Positions 10,701 to 21,669 of a stretch of DNA of 64,000 bases are shown here, piece by piece. Source of the DNA: Rosa chinensis (taxonomy: Eukaryota; Streptophyta; Magnoliopsida; Rosales; Rosaceae); contig NC_037094.1 of NCBI RefSeq assembly GCF_002994745.2, positions 45,769,139 through 45,833,138 on the forward strand. Direction: 5' to 3'. The notes beneath the pieces are model-generated. The model was not told the origin of the DNA and did not search any database. It saw nothing but the letters and a program-made list of their open reading frames with translations. Both the position numbers and the translations under genes were made by a program. Positions within the stretch are counted from its first letter, which is position 1. Every line of letters starts with the position of its first letter.

Positions 10701-13063
10701 CTATGCATCAGCTTGTGTAGAGCTGAGATTGGTCAGTGTTGACTCCATTCCTTGATTAAAAGCATTTTCTGCAAAATAACAAAGATAAGGTTAAAAACAA
10801 TATCATGATTCATAAAATAAGAAACAAACAATATGAGTAGCTTACCCCTTTCAAGTTCCTCCAAAGAGTGATACATTTCAAGGTCATCGTCAGTGGGATC
10901 TTTGTAGAAGTTTGGGGGATCAGATTTTAACCAATCCGAACTGCAAACAAGGGCTTCCACCATTTTTGGTGTCAATGAAGCTCTAAAAGGATCCACCACT
11001 CTTGATCCCAAACTAAAGGCATTCTCCGAAGGCACCGTTGAGCAAGGAACAGCAAAAACATCCTTTGCTAACTTTGATAGGATTGGATAGGTTAACTCAT
11101 TGGCCTTCCACCACTTATGAATTTCAAAATTCTTTGCAAGGAGGCTAACATACCTATCCGGTAAATACTGATCAAACTCATTTCGTATGCATTGTGACTG
11201 CTCTGCCATCCTCTCCCTTGCTATTTGCTTGCTGACTTCATCAAGATTGTCCAAGTCATCCCCTTCGAATCCTAGATCTTCTCCCATGTACGGTTCAGAT
11301 TCATTGCTGCCTTCATTGGCTTTGTATCCATCATACATCTTCAGTAAAATTTTCTTTAAGTCCCCTTGTATTGAATGAATTGTCTCGTAGCTTGCATTGA
11401 CCTTTTGCATTGCTACTTTAGCCCATTGCAGCTTGTATCTTGGGTCAAGAACATTAGCTATCATGATTATCTTGTTCACCAATTCGAAGCTTCCCCAATA
11501 TTTGTTGAACTTGGTCTTCATTGAAGTGGTAACCCTCTTCAAAATAGGGTCTTCTGCAATGATAGCCTTGTCAATCTCAGTTTGCAATGTAACCATTTCA
11601 ACAAATAATATATTGGCAGTGATCTTCTTCCAAGTGCTCAGCTTTACAGTAGCTTCATAAAACTTCTTCAAAAACAAACAAAATGCTTTTGCATTCCTCC
11701 AATCCTCACTAGATGGTGGTCCAACCCTAGGTTTTCCATTTCTGTCCGTTTCGTCGAAATAAGCTTTAAAATTGCTGTCTTCTTCACCCATTCTGCCGAA
11801 CACAGCTTCATACTTAAGTGCAGCTTCAAGCATGAGGTATGTGCTGTTCCATCTTGTGATTACATCTAATGGAACATTGGCATTTGCCCTGCACTGTTCC
11901 AAAACAGCAAACTCCCTGAACTTGTCAAGACGACTTGATGAACTCCTAACATACTTGGCACAGTTCCATATAGCAGCAATCCTATCTTGTAACTCCTTCA
12001 GACCATCCTTAACTGTCAAATTTATAATGTGGCATGCACATCTTAAATGTAAAAACTCTCCCTCAAACATCAAAGTCTTGTAACTGGTCAACCTTCTCTT
12101 CATGTATGCCACAGCTAAGTCATTAGCACTAGCATTGTCTACTGTGATTGTAAACACTTTGGTGATCTCCCATTGCCTCAAACACTGCTCTACTACCCTT
12201 CCAATCTCCTCTCCTTTGTGACTAGTAATTGTACAAAAGTTGATGATCCTTTTGTGCAATTTCCAGTCACTATCCATGAAGTGGGCTATTAGTACTAGGT
12301 AGTTTATATTCTGGATCGATGTCCAAGTGTCGGTGGTAATTGAGATCCAAGTTTCATTTGCCTTCAATTGACTCAACAAAACAGCCTTCTCAAAATTGTA
12401 CTTATCTAGCACACCCTTGGCAGCCTGCTTTCTGTCCATTCCAGGCCATTGAGGTTCTAACTCTTTGCAGAAAGCTTTGAATCCCTCCTTCTCCACGTGC
12501 CTGAAAGGGAGCTCATCCTTGATAATCATATCGATGCACCTATCATCACACCTCTTTTTGTTATACTTATGGTATGAGGCTCCTCCACTCACATTATCTC
12601 TATTCAACTTAGCCTGCTTAGGATCAGGTTCTGCATGTAATGGATGAGTAGCACATTTCCTAGTATGTGCCCACATCGAGCTTGTCCCATTCTTTTTAGT
12701 ATCACATAACACTCTGTCATTGCAATAATTGCAAGTACACCAACAAGTATCTATTAGGTCTGAGTTCGGGTGTTTACATCTAGTAAAATGTGCCCAAAGA
12801 GGGCTTTTGTTTGCAGGCTCTTTTCTTTTCTGCCCAGCAGTAGCTGCTCCATGGGATTGGGAGTTGGTAGGATCAGATTCATCAGCTGAACCTGAAGTTT
12901 GCCCTAAAGGTGGGAGTGTTTGTCCTAAAGTTGGTGGTTGTCCTAAAGGTGGTTGTCCTAAAGGGGAATGATCCAAACATGCAGTACCCATCACATGTAT
13001 GCCAGAACTAATCGAAGGGCTTGAGCTACTAGTCTGACTCAAATTACCACTTTGAGTACCCAT
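10701..13063 (-). CDS. hAT-family transposase with BED zinc finger
   Basis: Cuts and pastes the surrounding element. Reading starts at the ATG at 13063 (MGTQSG), directly after a strong acceptor (TTTTTTCTGCAG|CT), so a non-coding first exon probably lies upstream. The N-terminus is Ser/Gln/Pro-rich and includes short GQPPLGQP-type repeats. A BED finger follows (WAHFTRC ... CNYCNDR ... GTSSMWAHTRKC). The RNase H-like catalytic core shows ITTDTWTS, TVDNASAND, CACHIINL and RWNSTYLML. The C-terminal hATC dimerisation region includes FEIHKWWK, FAVPCSTVPSENAFS and a closing DWLK. The last exon appears to be 10701-10768, joined across a 77-bp intron (10769-10845, GTAAGC...TTTTGCAG) and ending in TQADA. 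Without splicing the frame runs to a stop at 10733 with a hydrophobic, unlikely tail. No stop or frameshift is seen, so it is probably functional. About 760 residues, normal for the family. Confidence 0.88.
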
Positions 13064-13345
13064 AGCTGCAGAAAAAAGAAACAAGTGGAACACACAAACA
13101 TTATAAATTTATAATAGCTGCAGAAAAAAGAAACAAACGTAGCATACAAACATCAAACATTGTGATTGTGATATTAATAGTTGCAGAAAAAAGAAACAAA
13201 CATCAAACATTATAATATTTATAGCTGCAGAAAAAAGAATCAAACAAAACAAACAAACATCAAACATTTTAATTATTGCAGAAAAAAGAAACAAACATCA
13301 AACATTGTGATATTAATACAAACATCAAACATATATATAATATAT
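13064..13345 (-). repeat. Five imperfect tandem copies carrying a splice-acceptor-like sequence
   Basis: On the minus strand the unit is roughly TGTTTGTTTCTTTTTTCTGCAG followed by 15-30 variable bases. It recurs at about 13065, 13117, 13182, 13226 and 13277, with spacing of 45-65 bp. Each unit is a polypyrimidine tract ending in GCAG, the same arrangement as the acceptor just before the transposase ATG. Confidence 0.75.
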
Positions 13346-14206
13346 AATATTTTCATCATCTAACTTTACAAATATATATCACTTTGAAACTGACCTGTTG
13401 GTCCAAACCGACCAACTGCAGTGCTCCTACGTTGCTCCAGTTCTAACTTCTAAGCCTTGATTGTAAGATTTATTGAATTGTTGAGAACTTGAGATTGGAA
13501 CACCTGAAAATTATAATCAGAGCATGTTAGACCAAATAAGAAAAGCAACATATAAAGTAGGGAAACTCGGATCAGAATGAAATTGTAAATGCTGTGGTGC
13601 ATGTAAAATTGTAAATGAGTCTTGGGTTGCCATTTTCTAATTCATCTGTACTCCATTTAAAATGCTTTGCAACTCTTACTCTCTTACTCAGATAAAAGCT
13701 CTTACAAAGAGAACAACACATAGTCATGAAAATTCAAACAGATAATTATGCATATATCGAATTATACCTTCAATTGAATAGAGTCTTGCTTACAATTCAG
13801 AGTTCCACCATCGAGAGCCACAAACTTAGTCCTTCAACCCATTAAATTTGCATTCTTCTCCCTCAAACTGTCAAACATCAAACTTAGTCCTCGCCTCCTC
13901 GGTGCTCCTGCTCCTCCAAGCACAAAAGAAAAACCATTAAAAGTTTAAAACCCATAACAAATTGGTAAATCTCAAGATAATACATAACATATCCAAGATC
14001 GAATTGCTAAAATTGGGTAGATCGAAGTCTCGAACCTCAACTCAACAGTCCAAAACAATTGAAGCTCCGAGCTCGTACTCACCAGCAGTACTACAACAAT
14101 CGATCGATTTGATGTGAATCGAATCGATTTGATGTGAAATGAAATCGAATGGGTCGAACGCGATTCTTCGAACTGAGGCTCAGAAGTCAGAACCTCGCTC
14201 GAGTTC

Positions 14207-14592
<386 letters not shown>

Positions 14593-15473
14593 TGAGAGAC
14601 GAGGTGAGTCGTCCAGACTCCAGAGACTGAGATAGGGACTGAGGGATTATGGATTTAGGGTTAGGATTTAATCTAATGGTTGTTAGTTAATATGGAATAA
14701 AACAGAAGAAAATCAACGGCTATGATTGATTATATAATAAATATTTTAAATAATTAAATATTATATTAAATATCTGGTACGGTACGATATACCATATTTT
14801 GTTAATATTCAATACTGATACCGTACCAATTACAGTATCTCGGTACGGTACAACCGTACCACAATTTCGGTAACCGATTTGGCTGGTAACCGAACCCCTT
14901 GGTTCGGGACGGACTCGGTTGGCTGGTTTGGATCGGTTGGACTTGCCAGCCCTAGGTTGATTGTATATTTACACACTCAAATGTAATTGTCATACTTTGG
15001 GGGGCTGATTCAGTGATGAACAAGTAGCTCAATTGATTGTTATATACACATCTCCATTGCTTTATGACCAATTAATAAGATGTGACTGAACATATTTGCA
15101 GAGATGAACCCAACACTCCTTCAAACTTTTTTCCCCTGTGACCATCATCGTCGTCTTCACGTTCTCCTCTCTAGTCAACAATGGCGGACGACGATGTCAA
15201 CGATAGTACGTGATATGGGGTTGTCTCTTTTCTCTGAGTGCCTCATAGTTATCAATACTCCATAAATTCGTGATGAGGCCGAAGAGCCAGTGATTGAGGT
15301 TAGAATTTATTCCTTTTAGGCTTTTGTTGTATATTTATATCTGTGATAGTAATTGAATACTTTTGAGTAAAAAATTGCTGAAGAAATACTTGAAAAATGA
15401 GCAGGTAGGTGCAGAGGAGGATGTGGACAACACTAGTGATGATCATGACATTCCAGTGGGCAACACAAAAATT

Positions 15474-15475
<2 letters not shown>

Positions 15476-15513
<38 letters not shown>
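15476..15513 (+). repeat. (TA)n microsatellite
   Basis: About 18 TA units between two NRPB6 exon remnants, where coding exons would be expected. Confidence 0.95.
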
Positions 15514-15517
<4 letters not shown>

Positions 15518-15636
15518 GTGAAAATGTTGGTTACCCATTAAAAGTTTTAAGTTTTAATGAGCAGTATGAATGCCCTGGTATGGTTGAGTTGGAAGGAGAG
15601 ACTGACACACTAGACGTATGCCCTCATAGAGCTATG

Positions 15637-15845
15637 TGTTAGTGTGAGTCATCATCCTCTATTAGGAATAGACTACAAGGGAATATATTGTTATAACTAC
15701 TTACCTTGTACATGTTGTGTAGTACAGTAGTTCTAATACGTTGTAGTACAATTGTAATCTGTTTATATACACCACATGATGGGTGTAATTAAATATCAAA
15801 CAATTCATTCTCTCAATATTTCCCAAGTTCTTACTCTCTTTGACT
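15637..15845 (+). repeat. 5' LTR of the Copia element
   Basis: A 209-bp LTR directly before the primer-binding site. Its last 60 bases (GTAATTAAATATCA...TCTCTTTGACT) recur at the element's far end with one clear mismatch. Confidence 0.85.
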
Positions 15846-16489
15846 TGGTATCAGAGAAAAGATCCAAAAGGACTTTGTCTCCTTAGTTTCTTTTCTTTTC
15901 CTCGATCCGAGGAATTGATACATAGCTAAACCCCTTTGTTTGGGTTTGTTTTTTTTCGTCTTCTACTATTAATCAAGACAGGTCTTCGTCTCTTTAGAGA
16001 CCGACCTTGTGTCAATCCAACAGATCACCGTCGCTCCTCTAGTTCAGAGTTCAGCTGGCCTCATCTTCAGCCCAAGACCACCATCGCTGCTCTTGCCCAG
16101 TCGACGTCGTCGCTCCTCTTGCCCAGTCTGCGCTCTCTTGCCCACTCGTCGCTTCTCTCGATTCAGTCAGCGTTCTCTTGCCTAGTTGGCGTCGGCTTCA
16201 GCCCCAGATCGGCGTCGGCTCCGTTCATCAATCCAGACCAGCGTCGTCCTCTCTTGATTACCTGACCGGCGTTGTTCTGTGATTACCAGACCGGCGGCTT
16301 CTTCTGCAACCAAGGAGTCACCTCGGCAACAAGTCAACCCGACCCTTGCATCAACCCGATCCATGCAACAGGTTCTCAAAAAAAAAAAAAAAAAATCTAC
16401 ACGTTTTATTATAATCTTTCTCTTTGAGTCTTCTGTCTGTTCCCCTGCATATTCTGTGATTGTGTGATTACTGCTACTATAGTGTTGCG

Positions 16490-17354
16490 ATGGGTGGTGA
16501 TGGAAGTGAAGGACAGGGTTCTAAGATCAATGAGGTCCAAAAGATTGAGGTTTCTGTCCGAAATTCAGACGGGGGTTCTTTTGGAGGTCCAAAACTCAAT
16601 GGTACCAATTTTCGAACATGGAAGAAGATTATGTCTGTCCATCTTCGTGGCATACACAAGATGGGGCACGTGACTGGGACAATCAAAGCTCCTAGTGAGG
16701 AAGATGCAGCCACTTATGCTAAGTGGGAGGATGATGATGGATCTGTGATGGCTCTCTTATTCAAAGCCATGACGAAGATGTGCTACAGTTGGTGGAAGAA
16801 TGTGAGACTGCTGAAACAATATGGAAGACGTTGGGGGATTTGTATACCAACGAGTCCGATTTTATACAGGTTCATGAATTGATGTGTAAAGCAGTAAGTA
16901 TGCAACAGCATGGGCAACCAGTAGCTGTGTATTTCACCAAGCTGAAGAATATATGGGCTGAAATTGATCAGAAGCGTCCTTGCAAGATCAAGAATCAGGA
17001 AGATCTTATGTGGTACCAGAAGGAGAAGGAGCTAGAAAGGGTTCATGTATTCCTAAGAGGGCTTGATGAGAAGCATAGCAGTGCCAAGGGAGAGTTGCTT
17101 AGAATGCCAGATCCTCCTAGCTTGACCACAGCTTTCACATACATTCGTAAGGATGAGTCTCAGCAGGAAAGTCTCAAACAGGCGCAAGTTGAAGTATCTA
17201 GCCTAGCTATTCAAGCACCAGCACCTTTTCTTCAGCAGCAGAAATCAGTACCAGTTCATCAGCAAGGACCTCCACCAGGCTTCACCAACCGTTCTCGTCC
17301 TCAGTGTTCTTATTGCACCGACCTTGGCATGTTTAGGAGACTTGCTGGAAGCTG
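16490..17354 (+). pseudogene. Copia gag region, frameshifted
   Basis: The first frame starts MGGDGSEGQG and contains LNGTNFRTWKKIMSVHL, a typical Copia gag N-terminus. Near 16790 it shifts frame and continues as VEECETAETIWKTLGDLY through KNIWAEIDQKRP and FLRGLDEKHSSAKGELL. The zinc-knuckle region begins CSYC near 17310 but is broken by another shift before the protease part. The structural protein is therefore not made intact. Confidence 0.85.
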
Positions 17355-17414
17355 AATCCGCACCTCAAACCTAAAAAGCAAGGTTATCGTCCTAAGGCAA
17401 AAGCAGCTGCTGTT

Positions 17415-17835
17415 CAATTGGTCCAAGAACCAGATTTCTATGGCGTGGCTGGACAAGATCATTATATAGCAGGTGGAGTTACTCCTACAGCCTCTATAGC
17501 TGGTCGTGGTAAGATTGGTATGGCTTTAAAGGTTTCTCACTTTGTTGGTTCTGATACATGGATTATTGATTCTGGTGCTTCCGATCATATGACTTATGAC
17601 AAATCGTATTTTACTGAATTGTCTTTCCCACCAGTATCCTATGTCACTAATTCCAATGGTGAGACTTTTCCTGTGTTAGGGTCAGGGTCAGTGCGTCTTA
17701 CTCCCACTTTAGAACTTCATAATGTGTTATATGTGCCTGACTTATCTCATCACTTGATATCTGTCCCACAGTTGAACACTGAGTCTAAATGCTCTGTAAC
17801 CTTCTATCCTATGTATGTAATTTTTCAGGATCTTC
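17415..17835 (+). pseudogene. Copia protease region, truncated
   Basis: The frame contains WIIDSGASDHMT, the aspartic protease active-site signature of Copia elements, followed by LHNVLYVPDLSHHLISVPQL. It breaks off near 17835, where foreign sequence begins. Integrase and everything downstream are absent. Confidence 0.88.
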
Positions 17836-17841
17836 TATACA

Positions 17842-17907
17842 ATTCACGTATACCTTCATCCATGTGTTGTGCTGCAATATAGACAAAGCATACTAGTAAT
17901 TTGACTA
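17842..17907 (+). repeat. 66-bp filler copied from the neighbouring NRPB6 intron
   Basis: Matches 19069-19134 at 65 of 66 positions (ATTCACGTATACC ... TTTGACTA). The same intron sequence, more diverged, is also present near 31.68 kb, so the intron and not the retroelement is the source. Confidence 0.85.
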
Positions 17908-17926
17908 ATTTGTACGTGGTTTGGTG

Positions 17927-17991
17927 CTCTGTAATTAAATATCAGACAATTCATTCTCTCAATATTTCCCAAGTTCTTACTCTCTTTGACT
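17927..17991 (+). repeat. Residual 3' LTR of the Copia element
   Basis: Only the last 65 or so bases of the LTR remain, matching 15780-15845, and they are followed by the TSD CTATG. Confidence 0.85.
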
Positions 17992-18187
17992 CTATGCTGG
18001 ATTGAATGCCTGGATTATTTAGTCTAAGTCTGATAATGTACGTCATAGCTTGGAAAGGCATAGTTACCTCATTCCCAAAACTTGATTTGCTGCTACAATG
18101 ATCCTGTTTTGAATGCCAGAGTGGTAATTATCAAGGTCACAAACTACCATGGCATATGCAAAACTAGCTTGCATACTCTTCGGTTAT

Positions 18188-19045
18188 TGTTTTGCTCTGG
18201 TACTTCTTTAATAGTTTGTATCAGAAAAACAAAAATTTTGGATGCCTATGTGTTGCATAACGTGAGAGAAACTCTGTGCAGCGAGTCTGTGTATTGTACT
18301 GCCAGCATCTCATTGTACATGGTATGATGTGTAATACATAAATCATGACTAACGTAATGCATATAACAACTTCAGTCTTAAGACTCTAGAAGTTAATAGA
18401 GTGTAAACGTCTTAAGTCTTTGCTTACTTAGATAAGGGATATGTAGTTGTTTCAAAGGCACTCTCAAACATGAAAATAATACTTTTGCATTTAAATCATT
18501 CTTCTTCTTCTCCTTTTCCTGGCTTTTTTTGCCTCCAGGGTAGATTCTTCCCCTGGCATTCTTTCTATCAAAGAATGAGATGACATTTGCTTATATTTTC
18601 CACCACATTGTTGGAATGATCCTGGAGTCTAATTATTGAGCTGGCACTTTACTATGGCATGTCTTTGGTTTTTTTTTTTTTTTTTTGGTTCTGGTACTAA
18701 TTTAATAATTTTTCCTCAGTAAAACTTAAATTGTTGGCTGGTTATGTCTTGTATAATGTGAGAAGTACCATAAATTGTGTGTACGTAGTTAGTATGTGCA
18801 TTATACTGCTCGTATCTCATTGTACATGGTATGACGTGTAATGCATAAAACATGACTAATGTAATGCTTATAACAACTTAAGGCTGAAGTTATAGCGAAT
18901 CTGAATTTCTAAGTCTTTGCTTATTTAGACAAGGACTATGTCTTTCTTTCAAATGCACTTTCATACCCGAATAGTAAGGGATGCATTTTGCAATTTTCAT
19001 GGTTTTCCTTCTCCTTTTAATGGCCTTTTCTGTCTCCAGAGAAGA
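18188..19045 (+). repeat. Intronic tandem duplication, period about 500 bp
   Basis: Two diverged copies within the NRPB6 intron: TCTCATTGTACATGGTATGA near 18308 and 18811, TAAGTCTTTGCTTA near 18413 and 18910, and a shared CTTCTCCTTTT...CTCCAG region near 18515 and 19009. Confidence 0.75.
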
Positions 19046-19306
19046 TTCCTTTCTAAGAATGTGTTGACATTCACGTATACCTTCATCCATGTGTTGTGCT
19101 GCAAGATAGACAAAGCATACTAGTAATTTGACTATTTTTTTTTTTCTGGGAACTTGATTAGTAATTTCTTGAAGTTGCAAAATGTAAAGGGAATATGGCA
19201 TATAATCTGACTTGTGAGAGTTCTAATTGTTTGCACACCAATGGATACAGAAATCATTCTTGGTATATGCTAAGCAAGTTTAATCATTTCAATTTTGAAC
19301 TGCTTA

Positions 19307-20209
19307 GACCATCTCCAACTGTTCTGTCAAATGACACGGTGGAGACTCAACGGCAACAAATGAAAGCTGAAAATGGTCCAACAGATCTGTCAAATCCTAC
19401 GTGGATTTGACATTCCAATTCTCACTGTCAAATTTGACAGATCTCACAACTCTGTCAAATTGTTTCTTTTCATTTTTTAATGCCGAGTCCTTCTCTTCTT
19501 CTCCTTCTTCCTTTTCTTCTCTCTTTCTTCCTACTCAGATCTGTTCTTAGAATCTGGGCATCTGTTGATGATGAAAGAAAGAGATTAACCACTGCTCTAT
19601 CAACAAAGACTGATGAGAGAAATCAAGCCATATAAAGCCAATATTAAAAGTCGAATCCTTTTCCTGCACACCAACACCCATGCTGAGAAATCAAGTCATC
19701 TATTGTTGGCTTGTTGCCCATCAAAGAAGAAAAAAGAAACCCAAAGAAGAAGAAGAACGAAGATCAAAAGAGATAAAGAAGAAAAGTCGAATCATTTCCT
19801 GCAGACCAACACCCAAGTTGAGAAATCAAGTCATGTTGGCTTGTTGCCCATCAAAGAAGAACAAAGAAATCCAAAGAAGAGGAAGAACGAAGATCAGAAG
19901 AGATAAAGAAGAAAAGTTGAATCCTTTTCTTGCAGACCAACACCCAAGCGGCTCAATCTGTTGTTGGCTTGTTGCCCATCAAGAAGAAGAAAAAAACCCA
20001 AAGAAGAAGAAGAACGAATCAGAAGAGATAAAGAAGAAAGAGAAAAAAAAATAGTTTTCTTTTTGTTATAAAAATTTCAAAAAATAATAAAATAATATAT
20101 AAATATAACTAATCTGTTGGATCAAAAAATTGTCAAAAATGACCATGACAATTCATCCTTCAAATTCAAATTTGACACATGATTTTTGAATAATCCGTTG
20201 GAGATGCTC
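19307..20209. mobile_element. PIF/Harbinger-type MITE, 903 bp, with a resolved empty site
   Basis: Terminal inverted repeats GACCATCTCCAAC and, read inward from the right, GAGCATCTCCAAC. The TSD is TTA at 19304-19306 and 20210-20212. The homologous NRPB6 intron at 31904-31906 has a single TTA with no insert, which proves the limits. No transposase. Three tandem units of about 130 bp (starting near 19650, 19786 and 19916, each beginning GTCGAATC/GTTGAATC and holding GGCTTGTTGCCCATCAA) make up the middle. Confidence 0.93.
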
Positions 20210-20339
20210 TTAGATCGTTATGAAGGAGCTTCTTCTGAAGAAGATACCCTTCACCATATGCTGCTACCTACCTGATGGAAGGTGTGTGTCTAAAAAAATG
20301 TCTAAAACCATTATTTTTATCAAAAACAGTAGACTATAG

Positions 20340-20605
20340 CACTCTTCAAACATGTTCTTATCTTTCACCAAAACCTTCACTCTCAAATAATGATTTTTCA
20401 AGCACATTTTGAATTGATAGAACTCACAACTCACAAAGTAATATTTTTTTAATAAATCTGTTACCGAAGGGTGTCTCTTCAAACATGATCTTCTCTTTCA
20501 CCAAAACCTTTTCACTCTCAAATAATGACTTTTTAAACACTTTTTGAATTGATAGAACTCACAACTCACAAAGCAATATTTTTTTATTAAATCTGTTACC
20601 GAAGA
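20340..20605 (+). repeat. Tandem duplication, about 133-bp unit
   Basis: Two copies share TTTCACCAAAACCTT, CTCAAATAATGA, GAATTGATAGAACTCACAAC and ATCTGTTACCGAAG. No coding content. Confidence 0.85.
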
Positions 20606-20988
20606 GTGTATTCCTCAATTGGCGCGGGGGAGGGGGGTTGGTATGGGGGATACTTGTAAAGTTTTGTGTTCTATTAATTGAAACACGTTGTAAAAACCAT
20701 GCTCTTAGGAATAGTTAAAATATGGTACGGCAAATTTTCAAAATAAAATATTATTAATATTTTAACAGGATTTTTATTTTGACATTTCATCATATTTTAC
20801 GGGTGCTTTATTGATACCTCACAATGTATCAAACCATGGAATAAACCTCATTTATTATTCAAATTGTTTTTATTTCTTAATCTCATTAGTGATTAGCATG
20901 ATCTTTTTTTTTGAGTAAAATGAGGTCAGTCCTTTATTGAAATTGAAAGGTTACAATGATACCATGCCAATAGGCATAAAAAAGAAAA

Positions 20989-21247
20989 GGGCTAAATACG
21001 GGTTACTACCCTGTACTTTGAGTCCGAAATCAATTCAGTCCCTGTAGTTTCAATTTCATCAAAAACACCCCTGAGGTATCAAATTTTGTCTAATCGATCA
21101 TTCCATTAGCCATCTGTCAATTGGCATCGTTAATCAGCCTATGTGGCGTGCCACGTCAGCTCATGTGGGACCCACCAATCAAGTAAATTTCCAAAAATGC
21201 CCTTGACTCTTATCTGACCCAGAACCCTATTACAGCCCCCCAAACCC
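20989..21247 (+). repeat. MULE left terminal inverted repeat
   Basis: Aligns inverted to 27100-27357 over about 258 bp with few differences. It includes CCACGTCAGCTCATGTGGGA and ends in CAGCCCCCCAAACCCC. Confidence 0.9.
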
Positions 21248-21669
21248 CTTTTTTTTTTTCCCTAAATTTTCCCGCCAAAAACTTGGACACTTGAAAAAAA
21301 AAAATCATAGTCCATAATTGAAATGTACTTGATTAGCATCAAACATAAGGTATTGTCTTCGGAAGACAACTTCGCAAAACTCACAACTTGTAGGGGAACA
21401 CATTTGAAGTTAGAATTAAGGGCCATAAATTAAACAACATTCCAAAAAAAAATAAAAAATTAAACAACATTCATACGAAACATGAAAGTTTCTTAAATTT
21501 CCAAAAGACTTAGCAGCTCAAATCTGTTTGCAACATAACATAGGTTTGCATTTCAAATAGCTCTAATCATGTTAACAAAAAGGGCATTAGAGCTACCAAC
21601 CAAGTTACACAAAACATGGTTGGACAAAAAATGGTAGAGCTTGCTAATGTGACATTCTACTTCTCTTTC

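Larger units (their letters stand above)
15637..17991 (+). mobile_element. Deleted Ty1/Copia retrotransposon
   Basis: Begins TGTTAGTG, has a primer-binding site TGGTATCAGAG (initiator Met-tRNA type) at 15846, then gag and protease regions, and ends with about 65 bases of LTR. The flanking 5-bp TSD CTATG matches at 15632-15636 and 17992-17996. Integrase, reverse transcriptase, RNase H and most of the 3' LTR are missing. At the deletion point a 66-bp copy of neighbouring intron sequence is present. Confidence 0.88.
15181..20281 (+). pseudogene. NRPB6: NRPB6 (RNA polymerase II/IV/V subunit 6) pseudogene, interrupted by transposons
   Basis: Exon remnants appear in the order of this small conserved polymerase subunit: MADDDVND at 15181; DEAEEPVIE ending at a GT donor at 15298; VGAEEDVDNTSDDHD from about 15407; MVELEGETDTLD ending at 15618 before a GTATGC donor; and VMKELLLKKIPFTICCYLPD at 20214-20281. 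The exon coding the conserved core before MVELEGE is absent and a (TA)n run lies there instead. Exon one carries an in-frame stop and the final C-terminal exon is missing. A Copia element sits in the intron at 15637-17991 and a MITE abuts the last acceptor. A second tail copy lies at 31586-31985. Normally the subunit is about 145 residues. The identity rests on several exons in order, so I am confident of family and of non-function. Confidence 0.8.

Noticed and set aside
10733..10845. Hydrophobic C-terminal extension of the hAT transposase
   Set aside because: It begins exactly at a GTAAGC donor and ends after a TTTTGCAG acceptor, so it is most likely an unspliced intron.
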